Below, piece after piece: positions 23,201-36,260 of a stretch of 64,000 nt of DNA (its first letter is position 1; every line of letters begins with the position of its first letter). A model generated the notes under the pieces. That model was not told where the DNA came from and made no database searches. It saw only the letters and a list, made by a program, of their open reading frames with translations. Origin of the DNA: Luscinia megarhynchos (taxonomy: Eukaryota > Chordata > Aves > Passeriformes > Turdidae); contig JAPFBE010000003.1 in the NCBI GenBank assembly GCA_034336665.1, forward strand, positions 40,026,360 through 40,090,359, read 5' to 3'. Position numbers and translations under genes: made by a program.

Positions 23201-26112
23201 AGAAACACCTCTTGTAATTAAAGAAAAAGCAAGGTAATATTTAATGAAAGCAGAACAAAACACTATCACCAATAGCAGATGGAAGGAGAGATGGACAAAA
23301 GGTATAGAAAGATAAATTCGAGATGCGAAAAAACTATAGCTAAAACAGAAACTTATCATAACAAAAAACCTAAATATGTCAACCCCAAACATTTTCCTTA
23401 AGGAAACTTTACAGGAATAATCTCACTAGAAGTAAACTGAAAGACTCAGTAGTGAATTAACACAATGTCCACTAGTTTTATCATGGAGCCAGACACAGAA
23501 TATTTATTTTAGATTGCACTTATTTGCATTCTAATACTTTTACAGGTATGGATATTTCAAAACAAATTAATAAGTCTTAACATGTAGACTGCACCTCAAA
23601 ACATTTGGTATGTTCATTTTTCAGTGCAAATTATGTAATTTGTCACCAGTTCATATCTTACTGCTACTAACAGTAACATTTCAGAAAGCAGCCACACCAA
23701 GTAGCTTGGGAGTTGAATCTCAGAAGGGAGATGAAGTGGGAAATGGGCCATTCAGTGTTTTTAACTTGAAAAAAATCCGGTATAACTTTCAAGCAAGCAT
23801 CTTTAGAGGTTTTTGCTTTTTTCAACACAGATCTACTGCCACGGGTAGGTGATGTTATTCTTGCAGAATTGTGTACCATGAAGGTGTTGAACAGTGCAAC
23901 ACATTTCTTGTTATCTTGGTTCTAGAGAGTATGATGTGTTTCTCTAGGACAATAACAGACTTGCTGCATTGTGTACGATGCTTGTTTTGTTTCCTTTTTT
24001 GATTCTGCAAGCAACCTTTCTGCTCATCTGGGTAGACTTCACAGTTTACCACCACTATTCCCATTCCAAAAATAATCTGTAAACTGAAATTGCTTTTATC
24101 ATTATGCACTGGTAAAGCAATGTTTTGAAACCATCTATACGTGGACACTCCTGAAGGCTTGTAGAAAAGTCCAACCTGGATTTTTCCCAGGCTGTTGACT
24201 TTCTCAGCTTTTCTCAGAGAAAAAACAGGAGAAGGAAGAAAGAGGAACACAGATAAAGTGGTGTTGACCACTGAGCCATGTGTCTCGTGATGTTTTGCAG
24301 AAAGCATGTTTTCAAAGAGGTGTTGCCTTCTTGGACCAATGAGCCTTTTCTACTTTGTTTTGCACAATCTCTCTTATATAAATGCAATGGCTTTTCAATA
24401 AATCACTTCTTCTTACTGCTTAGAAGTTGTGTGTTGCTGCATTATTCCCCGTTCCTAATCAGACAGTGACATCTATAAATTCAGAAAGCAATTTTCCAGC
24501 CAAACAAAAATCAGACATTCTAAGAAATGAATATAATTGAATCCAGAAAACATGCAGGTTCACTCTTCCACAAAGATTCATTTGATTCTAGATTTTACAT
24601 TCCTTGAAGAAGAAAATCCAAACCAAAATAATTTATTGATTAGCAACAGACTATGAAGGAGGATGAGCCAACATTAATGCATTACCAGTGATAAGGACAC
24701 CTAGGAAATATTTTATGCCATTCACTAAGATTACAAAATAAAATATCTTTTTATACATTTTTTCATTGACTGAGAGCATTTTGAAGGGTGGCATTGATTA
24801 ATACGTTGGTTACAGCTCTAAGTTTTCATCTGACCACGCAAAATCAACAGAAATTTTATTGCTATTCAACCACTGCAAGGCAAAAACACAGGTAAATATA
24901 AATCACAATGTTATCAAAAGCCCACAGCAGTCAGAAACTGGATATAAAAAAAGAATTTTAAAAGTTTTATCCAGGAACAGTTTATCAGTGATAAATAAGC
25001 AATATGCCACTGAGTCTTGCAACATAAATCAGGCAAGAACTGGCTGAGACAATGTTAGTGTGACTAATGCCTTAGTTAACAGTCCACATCACAGACCTCA
25101 CTTCACCCTCAGTGTTCATAACTAAATATTTAGTTCCTTCTACTCTGCAAGCCTCTGCCAAGGTCAGGACAGCTCTCCTGGCCACTGCCAGAGGCAGAGG
25201 AAGGAGGGAATTGTCACACACGTATCATTACCAGCCGCTGTGTAATCTGTTTGCTGCACACATCATTATCTTTCACATTAAAAGCATCGTAAGGTTAAAC
25301 AACATAGTGCATAAAGCTTCCCTACCAACTGATAGACACAGGAACACATTCAGACATAAGATACAGATGGATAACTCTGGGCTGCTAGTGCTGAGCGAGC
25401 TCTGATAGCTCTACAATCGGGTATTTTGCATACACAGTTACAAATTACAGGGAATTAATACTACCATTTTTATCAGCAGATAAAATTAATTCTTTCATTG
25501 TCAAATATTAGCTCTCTCTTACATCTTTAAATTCATGCATGAAATACTGAGGGCACAACCAAGACTTACAGCTATAGCAAGAGTATGTTAATTCCCTCAG
25601 ACACTATTAATATTTCACAATTTTAAAAATGCACAAATCATTTGCACAGTACTTTCTTTTCCAGATACTTGATCACTCAGAACACTCAAACTTGAATTCC
25701 AGTTGACAAAACATTTAGATTTAAAGTTCTTTATTTAAATTTTATCTAAGTCTCTGATTTGGTATAAAAGTGATCACTCTTAAGTTTGTCTCAATTTTTA
25801 AGTGACTTAATCAAATTTAGGCCATTGCAATTCTGAAGCAGAAAGGTTAAAAAAGGATTTGATCTAATTTAACTAACTCTTAGTGAATTCAAAGAGATGG
25901 AAACTAATTTAATTAATCTACCTTAAAAATCAATTTGGATTAGTTTTCCTGAATGACCCTGTGTAGACAATCCCCCATTCTCCTAACACGGATAAAAGTA
26001 TTACTCTGCTAGCCTGCACATATCGATACAAGATGATTAGTTCTCAAATAATAAATTGCAGAATCAGCTAACGAATATAACAGCTGACAGCAAAATTATT
26101 TACTTCTCCATT
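14298..26112. other. Long AT-rich non-coding stretch, no supportable gene
   Basis: I see no exon with matching splice sites and no recognisable protein domain. Small GC-richer patches occur (for example 20940-21080), but they carry stops in every frame at short intervals. No CR1 or LTR was recognised within it. Very old repeats could be hidden below visual detection. Confidence 0.55.
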
Positions 26113-26487
26113 TCCAGCCTGGAGAAGAGAAGGCTCTGGGAGACCTTCCAGCAGCCTTTTAATACCCAAAAGAGGCCTATAGGAAAGCTGGAGAGAAACT
26201 TTTATAAGATGATAGGATAAACTCTAATGGATTCAAAATGTAAGAGGGCAGGTTTAGAATAGATATTAAGAGGAAGTTCTTTACTGCAAGGGTAGAAATT
26301 CTTTACTGTGAGGCCCTGGAACAGGTCACCCAGAGAAGCTGTGGATGTTCCATCCCTGGAAGTGTTCAAGGCCAGTTTTGATGGGGCTCTGAGCAGCCTG
26401 GTGTAATGAAAGATGTCCCTGCCCATGGAAGGGGGTTTGGAGCTAGATGGTCTTTAACTAAACCCATTCTATGAGTCTATGATTCTG
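26113..26487 (+). repeat. CR1 LINE 3' end
   Basis: Typical CR1 tail phrases run in order: CAGCCTTTTAATACCC, AGGAAGTTCTTTACT, GAGGCCCTGGAACAGGTCACC, GAAGCTGTGGATGTTCCATC, CCCTGGAAGTGTTCAAGGCC, GATGGTCTTTAACTAAACCC and the terminal ATTCTATGAGTCTATGATTCT-like end. A short local duplication of TTCTTTACTG lies inside. It has no coding capacity. Confidence 0.93.
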
Positions 26488-29400
26488 GCTACATGCTGAT
26501 AACTATTACTGGAAGAGCAATGGAGTAACACCAACCAGCCAACATTAGCCAAGCACACTCCCTGTTCCCTTTATTCCAGGTCAGCATCAGTGACAGCTTT
26601 CAAGAGAGCCAGACAAAGAGCTCAGATGGGGCAATGCCAAGTGTGACTGTGTCCTGTCATCCTTAAGTGCTGGATGGATATCCCCAGATCTGCATCACCT
26701 CCTCCATGCCCTATACTCAACAGAAGCAAAGATGACAGCAGGCAATACTGGGGAGAGGGACATGGAGAAATGTACCTACCCTGTGGTAACTTGGCATCTA
26801 CCTTGTGGTGTACATTCAGTTTTCAGTGAAGGCCAGATTCACAGTTTGCATCCACATGTGCATAGCTTTAGCTGTTGGAGTATACAGAACTGAGATTTTC
26901 TACATTTTTCACAACCTATATTGACTGGAACAGTTCTCCACCACCTACTGTAACCCAGCAAATTAATAGTTATGAGTAGGTAAGCCATTTCTGTAAAACA
27001 TTAGACTTTTGGATCACTCTGCAGCAGGTTCTTGCTCGTTTCCTTAAAATTTCTCCCAAAGGCTTTCAGATACAAATATTGGCAATTGTTTCAACTGGAA
27101 GCAAGCACAAAATAATTTGGTGCCCATTCACAAGTTTGCCCAATATCAGCACATTTGAAGTTCTCATTTTTCCTGCTCTGTTTGGGGATCCTAGTTTCTA
27201 ACATACACATTTCAGAAAACAATTAATACAAACACTGCTCAAATTTTCTATCTCCTCTTTAAATTAGCAGATATAAATAAACAGCTAACAAGTAAATATT
27301 TACCAACTAATAAGCATTCAGCCATCAGGATGATTCTTGTTTACTTTTACCTTGTGGCCTTTATGCCTTTGAATGTCTTTATTCTGTGCTGTGCTTTGCC
27401 TGCTGTGTACAAGGAGGGGAAGGCATTTTTCTACTCTACTACTAATTGAAATGTATCATAGATTCAACATCAATAGCAATGGCAGGGGCAATAAAGCCAC
27501 TGAGAAGCATCAGCCTCAAATGCTGCTGGCAGAGAGTAAAAAAGACTTAAGGGAAAGGAATATAGTCTCCTTCAACACCTACTCCCATTGAGTATGGACT
27601 GAACAAAAAGCTGTATTTGAGTTGCAGCTCTTCTGCGACATCTCAACAGTAAAATGCAGATTTTATCTGCGTTCTTTTATATACTAACACTCCTAATCAG
27701 ATATATACCTCATAATTATTTGACTTCCTGCCTTTCAGTTTTTGTTTCCCTGAATATTTTGAGTGCATTAATCAAATAATAAAGTCAACAGGAAAAGAGA
27801 TTTTTATCATAAAGAAAATACATTATTTTAGTGAATTAGATCACATTTGTCTAAAATTTACATTCAAACACTTTCCTGAGAGTAGTTTAGATTTTAAAAA
27901 AGGATGCCAAAACAAATGTGTTTTAATGTATCCTCAAAAGATCCCAAGTTTAATCCAGGGTCCCTACTGCTCTTTAACCACCTATAGCCTTAGCAATGCA
28001 CTATTCTACAACAGACACAAAGCAGAGCTTTAAAAAGTGATTTCAAAGTGTGACATGAACCCAAAAGGTTTTTCTTTCATTTAAAACCTATAGTGTTTTA
28101 GGAGCTCACATCGTCCCTTGGTTCTGTCTAATGTTTGTTTATTATAACAAGCATTTTCCAAACAAGTGAAGACATACTTCTGAACAAATTATATTCAGAA
28201 GAATCATGTATATGGACTGAGGAAAGAAAATATGTGAGCAACACTCAAAGAGTTAGCCCCCATACTACCCCCTTTAAGTCCCAGTGCTAACACAGCAACT
28301 CTACAACTTTCTCATGCATTAGAAAATCAACACCCTCTGCCATCATTACTCTCTTGAACCAACTGTGTAAGGTTTTGCACATCAGATATCTGTCTGCAGG
28401 TACACCTGTACACACTCACATCTAAGAAGAGCTGTTTGACCTAAACACTAATCCAACTGCGAATCACAAACTTTTTATTGCCGCTACCAAAACAAAAACA
28501 TAAATGGATGGACAAGGATGCCCAAGTGGCTGTTTCATTAAACTGGATTCTCTCACACCTCTTTAGAGTTTTGTAATGGCAGTCATCAATTCTGGCATTC
28601 AAGGACAGCAAATGATTTATAGCCAACCACACTAAACTAATTAAAAGCATCTTGCATAGTGCAAGATGAAAACACTGTCATCTGCTCGAAGCAGGGCATA
28701 GGTGAAAACTATACTGCAGAAAGATTTACAAGCAAGTTTCTTACTTGTTAGAATTAAATATGCAGCAAGCCAAAGTCAGTGTTCCCAGCATTCACATGGA
28801 TGACAGATTTGTCATTCAGGATAATCAGATCAAAGGGAAAACAAGATGAAAACAAATCAAGAGCTCTGTATTCAATAATACTACCTACACTCCCACACAG
28901 TACTTTTCCTTAGTAAATATGAAAGCCCTTGATTATAATTACAAAAAGCCAACAATTAACCTATTTCAGGGTATAATTTACCAGGTGTTTTTACAATTTT
29001 CTATGCTAAAAAGAACTACTGACTTCTAATGAGATTAGTGCAAATAAATTTAAACTTTTACCACCATTTTATAGAATCACCATGGGGAAAGCATTAAAGA
29101 TACTGATGGTAGTGTATTTTTCCTTTCATTCTACACACTTTAGGTCTAATTTAAGGATTCTCTTTTCTCTGGCACAGCAAGTTGCCACCGTGTCTCTTTT
29201 GAAGGTTGCAATCTTCCCCAGGTATTGCTGGATGCAATCAGCAGGAGCCATAGCCAAAGGCAACAGGCAGAGTTTATATACTGTGTGTCCTGGCCAAACA
29301 AGGAGGCACACAAACAGTAAACTTGTTTTCCTAGAAGCAGTGCACAACCAGACTTGCAATTAAGATAGAGAAAAGGCGTATTCAATGCTAGAGTAGTACT

Positions 29401-32400
29401 TTATGTGCTGCCTGAATTCCTTAGGATTGCTTATGAGAAAAAGCAACACCTGCTCCTGATCAGTAGCACCCCTAAAAGTACATGGAGAAGCCTTGGCAAG
29501 ACCACTCTGCTAGTGGGAGAGACTGTCGAGTAGGTGGGGTAACCAGAAACACCAGATTTTCTAAATTGATCAAAATTTGTGGCTTGTGTTATCCTTATTT
29601 CTTCTACATAACTTGCCTAGGGTTTTCAGCTCAACTTGAAAACAGAGGAACAACTTCCAAAAGAATCTGAATAAAGAATCTAAATTTCTGCAGTAAACTC
29701 TCTAGTTTATTTTTCTCCCAAGCTTTTGTAAAAGCAGCACACAATTTCTGTTCACTTACAACTATATATAAATATACCATGCATTTGATCATACTTAGTA
29801 AATTAACACAATCTAATTATGTATTTGGTTTTATCATGCTATAACACACGCTAACATGGAATAAATGGTTGGTACTTCTTATCATCTATCTCAAAAGCAA
29901 AAGCCATAGGAAGCAAAATGTAAAATTTAAAAAGAATGAAACTAAGTGACAGAAGTAGAATATACAGAATTAATAAAGATATAATTTTAACAGATTTTGA
30001 ATTTAATAATTAAGGGTGTGATTTCTTAAATTGCTAAATCATGTATAATTAACCACGGAGGTTGTTGCACATACATACATGCAGAAAAGATATTGACATA
30101 TGCACATCCATTATCCATGAAATGAGATTACATACTCACAGGAACACTCGATTACAACAGATAAGATAAAAAGACCATAAACCCCTGCAGAGCTTGACAA
30201 AATAATCCACGACAGATGCTCACTGTGCAGCACCACCAGGTGTGGGATATTGGAAAGATGATGTTACTGGTTTGTTCTAACACAGCTGTTCCTGATTTTC
30301 TGGAAAAATCTGACCCTCTTCAGGAAACATTCCAAAGCTGAAAAAGGTTTTGAACAAAGGAAAGTGTTGAAGCATCCAAATATAATACCTTTTTAGGCAA
30401 CAGGAAGATCTACATAGAAAAAAATTCTTTGGTAGCACAATAATCAACTTCAGAGTTATAGAGAAAAGAACAGTAGCTCATATAAATGCTAGGGATGTTT
30501 GGGGATAACACGAGAAAGGCTTTTAAGCCAGCTATTTGCAATTGAAAAATCTGTTAATTAATAGAAAGCCTGAAGGGATAACAAAGGATTTATGGCACTC
30601 CAGTAAAGGATGAAAGGCAGAACTTGGCTCTCAAGGAAGACTTTTTAGAGGTGTCATCAGAGGGACTACTGTCCAAAATTCACCATCACCCTGCTGCACC
30701 CATTTTCTCCAATGCCACTATAAATCAAGGCAATATTATTCCCCTAGGAATCCTGCCAGCTTCCAGCCCAACTGGATGGCAGAGAACAGAAGAAAAAGAC
30801 CCAGAAGGCAATGGGATGCTGTTATGCCAGGGAGGAACCAAGCCAGAGTCTTAAAATCCCCCTTTAGTCACAGATCTCTGCACACGAGGCAGTTAATTTA
30901 GAGAAGACACATTCCATGAGTTGAGGGGAAAATGTGACAACAGTAAGACAGGATTTTGGTTTCATTATGTCCCCCCCAGAAGTTCACTGAGAAGGAAATG
31001 CAGCTGAGTTCTCCCACCCCAAAGCCTCAGAGGTCAGTGAAGATGTGCGTTCTTCCCCCACAGCGCTGGCCAAATGCTCTCCGGTCAGGAAAACACCAAC
31101 CCACACTCATCAGGATCCTGCAGGTCACCCAGAAGAGCTAGGGACAGGAACCACAGCAACACCCTGCTTGCATGAAATTGCCAGCTTTAAGAGCAGTTTT
31201 GTCTCCAGCACAGAAAGGTGGCTGAGGGAGGAGACCTTCCAGCTGTCTGCATGTGTGAGTTAAAAGGTACCGTAGGAAACACTTCAGCTGTCACTGAGCT
31301 GCACAGCCCTCCATCCCCTTCTCTGAAAATTCATGCACTGGTTGCAGATCCATCAGCAGTTATGATATAACTCCTGAGTAAATATGCCATTTAACAGGTG
31401 AGAGGTGCAGCTTCCCAGCCAAGCCAGTATGGGCAAATCTAATGCTTTATTTGGGAGCTCAGCACATTACCCTCTAGTGCTGAATTACAGCTTCAGTCTC
31501 TAAAATCTGCAGCATGGACAGCAAAGTGCCCCTGTTTCACTACTGCCCCACCCTCTAAACAAGCCCCTGCCTACATTTTCAGCAGTAAATTGTCTGCTTG
31601 CAGCTGTCTCACACATATGTCACAGCGCCCCAGCTCTGCAACACTTAGACAAAGGTGACTACACTACCAGTCCCTCACATCTACGTTTGTTGCTCCTTTT
31701 TTAAATGCACAACAAAAAACTGCCTTCTTTTTGAACTCTTTTTTTGGTGTGAGGCAACCAGCCTCTGATTGTGCTGCTCTTTGAATCAGCCCTTCTCTTG
31801 ACTTAGCACTGGCCATCGAAGATGCAGCAGGCATGAAAGGTCACATCATCACAGCTCCTTATCTTTAATCAGACATCCATTTCCCCCTCTGCTTTAATCA
31901 CTTTACATCTCGTTTTAGATCTCAGTAGACTTTTTAGCCCCTCTTTGCTTTTTCTTTTCCTTCCTTCTGTCTGTTCCCTTATGTGACAGAAAGCTCATCT
32001 ACACACACACAGCTATTACTACTTATTTCTCTACCTATGTTACTTAGGCCTGCACAGGGTTGTCAGAGAATAAAATCAATGGAAAATAAAATAAAATAAA
32101 TATTTAAAAATTTAAAAAGTATGTAATATACTTTGCAATGTCTTATGCTATGTTTTTGAGGACAAGCAAAGAAAGCTGAGACTAATTTCTGGTAATGAAC
32201 AGAAAAAAAGCAGGAGATGAGAAGGGTCCAGTCAATGATCCTTGATGGGCTGGTACACTGTAAAGATCTGTTCAAGCATCTTTTACAACTGAGTGAACCT
32301 GACTCTTTTGAACTCTACCCTCTCACACACAGCAAAAGAAATGGAAGAGCAGTCTCACTGAGACCAAAGAGTCTTTTAGCTGAGGATCTTCAGCAGCAGG

Positions 32401-35400
32401 ACAGTGATCACACAGACACATTCCAGGGATATGCTCCCAGCTGGATACAGATCAGCACTGTCCTGAATCACAGGCATATCACCTGTGTGCTTTGACAGAT
32501 TTTTCTGTGTTCAGTAACACATTTTTATTCCATTTTACTCAACTTTACTTTGTTTTCTGAACCCATGTAAATGTCTGAAGCATGCAATGTCCTCCACCAC
32601 GCAACACAGGAAGCATTTCCCTTTGTTCTGAACCTGACATACATTAGTTTTGTTAGGTTCCTCTGACATGTGATGAGAGGAATCCTGAAACTGTTCACCT
32701 TTTCCACTTGTTATATTATATTCATATTATATTCACTGCTCAATCCTCTTATTCCAAGGATGCTAAGTTCAGTTTTATTTAATAATTTACTTGTGCAGAA
32801 CTGTTTTCAAACCCTTTTTTTCTTCATTATTCTGCATTGTACTTTCTGCAGTTCTATTCATTCATTGTCAAGATGGAGGGAGGACAGAACCATACAAGTT
32901 ATAGGTTTCTGCAGATCTGTCTGCTTTGTTTTTTGTTCTCCACATAATCACCACCAATATTCTGTTTCTTGGACTACTATTGAGCACAGAGGCAATGTTT
33001 TTTATGGAATTACTTGTTTTATAATTCGTAGATTTTTTTTTTCTTAAATGGAAATAGAACTTTCAAGAACTCACTGCCACTCTCAAAGTTAGGATAAATC
33101 TTCCTTTTTAATGCACTCTTCAATATTTCATCTGCCATCCATCACCCAGTCTCTCAATACTTTTAATCATATATTTTAAATTAGCATTAAATTGAGTAAA
33201 CATCCTTCTTACCTGTTAGTGTCACTTAGTGAGCTTGCATAGCTTTGGTTATATTAAGCAGAAAATAAGATTTCAAAACAAACAACAAGTTAGCTCAAGT
33301 AGCTTTATTCCACCCTCTAGTAAGAGTTTACTCAGGTGATTTATTACTCACACACTGCTGTTACACAGTGCTCTAATACCTTAGTGTATTCCATTCTGCC
33401 TGGGTGCAATCCAGGTAGATTTTCTTTTCTCCCCTCCAGGTAAATTTGTTCAGACAGGCTCAAAACAACATTAACAAAGTACTATTTTTACGCTATCCAA
33501 AAAAGCTGAGAAGCATTCATGGGAATGATTTCAAGTATTCCTAGATACTTTGTTTTCCTTGTAATTAATCTGACTCTCTGCCTGCAATACGTGTCAGCAG
33601 CTGACACACCAGAAGATAGAGCAAAGCAGCAGCGTAGGTAGCAAAATAATGCATTAGGGAAGAGAAAGGTGAGGTGAGTTAATGGGTAGTTTTTCTTTCT
33701 GAGATCCTCTAAAAATAAATATTTACTTTTCTAAAGAAATAAAAAAGCTATCTAAAAATCTGTGGCTGATGAGAATTTTTACTAGTTCATTCATGAAATT
33801 GAAACCTTTTTTACATTTTCCCCCCTGCTTTTTCCTGCTCCAAAGGCCAAGGGGATAAGGACTTTATTTATCTGCTTATTTTCTTTTCCACACCTAGCAA
33901 CTTCTAAGAATATTGCAGGTTTTAAAGTGATAGGACCATGCCTAAGATGCTGGCAGAGCAAGACCAAGCTATGGGTCCCTGGAATGCAAGCTGTCAGGCT
34001 GGGCTGGTGCCACAGCCATGCACTGGGGTGCAGCACAGGGGCAGCTGGGCACCTGGCAGTGCACACCCTTCTTCAGGCAATTCTTGAACCACCCAAAGAA
34101 GCAACTGCAAAGTAGAAGCAGAGAAACACAGAATGGTAAGAAAAATCAGTCAAAAAATCAGTCTTGAGCAGGTTAGGAAAGATGATAAATTTCAACTCAG
34201 TGAAAAATTAACTTGGGAATCAGAGCACATGCAGGATTGATTTATCCATCCAAACAGCAAGTCAAAGTCCCAACAAAACAAATCCCCACTTGCTGTGTCT
34301 GGATGCACAAACTGGGCACCACATGATTGCAGCACAGCATCCAAGATCCCAAGTCTGGAAGCCAATTCCCACAGGCAGACTAACCTAAAAGATGTTTCAT
34401 GAATGTGCAGAGTCACAGTGAGTTTGTCCAGGCAGCTGGCACAGAAACTAAACACAGGCACCCTGTTCTCTGCCACTCCTTGCTCATCACTGCAGCACAA
34501 AGACACTCAACAGGCAGAGCTGGCTGGAAAGGAGCACTCGACAGGCAGCACCTGGCTGGCTCCCAGACAGCTCTTCAGCTTCATGTGCACATCTTCTAAA
34601 AATATCTGTGCATTTTTTTTGGGCTTTTGTTTGTTTTTTTAAACTGTACATTCATGCATCACAACATATTTTAGTTGCTGGACAAAAGCCAAACTGCCCT
34701 GCTGTGTCAAAATGGAAATGCATTATACAAATTGTTGAAGTGTTAAGTCATGCAGTATGCATGCTGTCCAAAATACTAAAGGGTCAGAAAACTGTAGGTA
34801 CAAATATATGCATCTTTAATTTCAGGTTAAGATGCAGGCTCCTGGATTGAGGGAATAAGTTTATATATCTCTTACCAGCCTTCTACATATCTAAATTCCT
34901 GAATCCCTGTGTCAGGTGCCACCCCAGTGGCTACTAGGATCATGTAACAGGTCTAGTTTGCTGCACATGGTCCAGCTTCCAAGGTAAGGAAAAGGAAGGG
35001 AGTCCTCAGAGAGGAACTGTGGACAGGCATGCCCTGTGGGTGCCTCTGGCTGTAACCAGGACATCTGTGTGTATAACAAATGCAATTTCTATCACAGGAT
35101 ATATAACAATTTGACTTACAACAGAGACAATGGTAGTAAGTAGATCTTGCTGAACTAAGATATCTGAAATGCAGGTGCAAACTAGATGTCTGAAGTTAGT
35201 GGTACCTATTTGTCACTAACTTTTATTCTTAATAATTCATAAGAATTTTTATTCTTAAGTAGAGATTACAATTTTTTTTTTCTTCACACAGCACAGTAGA
35301 CAAGCAGAGGACAAAAGGATTGCAGAGCTATGGCAATTTTTGTATGTGCTGTCCAAGTGTTACCTACTGCAACAGATATAATGTCTAACATAACATAATA

Positions 35401-36185
35401 ATTTATTGTTTCTTTTCCTGATCTTAAAACAATAGTCATGGGAAACAGAGCCATCATGGATATTTGATGACTACACCCACACAGGTAATGTTAGGTATAC
35501 ACAAGAATAAAAGAGATCAGACTCCTAGAGGTGTGGATCAGGTTCGACCTTTAAGAAATTTCCCACATTCTTTTTATGCTCAGAGTTCCTGGTTCTCATA
35601 AAACCTAGATTAGGGCAGCCTAACAGAGCATGCTCTTACTTCAGAAACAAAGTGATTTGTGGTGTTTCACTTCAGAGGAAGACTAATTACAAAAACTGCA
35701 ATATGGCATTTAACCCCTGAAATCCAGCTATCACATCTTTTAAAGACTCGCTTAACTTCTTGCTTGTGGTAGGCAAAAAACTACTGTTTAAACATGAAAA
35801 GAAAAAAAAAGAGAAAAAAAGGCATTTCATCTAAAGGTGACAGAGACAAAATTGGAATTAAATACCACAAAGATCTAAGAAAAAGAGTTTTCCTTAATAT
35901 AAGGTTGAATTGCCATAAGTGACATTGTAATGTTAAAGCACACCTTGATTATAGTATAGTCATTCCTTAACAGGCTGTGTAAATCAAAAGCAATGAATAT
36001 TTTTTCCTCACAGCTATTATAAGGTAACACTCTCAAAATAAAATTTTTAAAAGGAAGGAAAATTAACTATCTACAAGTGAATAGGAAAAATAGCCATTAA
36101 TGGGACAGTGATGGTGAAATATCAGTAAGCCAAAATTGTCTACCCAAACCAATTTATTACTTCTAATTACTTCATTTAACCCTCC

Positions 36186-36260
36186 TCAAAAAAACACCAA
36201 AAAAAAACCCAAAAAAACACCCCAACCAAAACAAAAAAAACCACAAAAGCAAACCAAAGC
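36186..36260. repeat. A-rich low-complexity tract
   Basis: About 75 bases are made almost only of A and C, in runs of A separated by C, CC or ACACC. This is typical simple sequence. An open frame on the opposite strand with repeated F, L and G is produced by this composition. Confidence 0.85.

Noticed and set aside
31061..31141. CCCCCACAG followed by an open frame
   Set aside because: Only 25 codons to a stop, no donor and no neighbouring exon; common in AT-rich intergenic DNA.
35538..35552. GGTTCGACC resembling a tRNA T-loop
   Set aside because: No matching A-box, acceptor stem or cloverleaf could be built around it.
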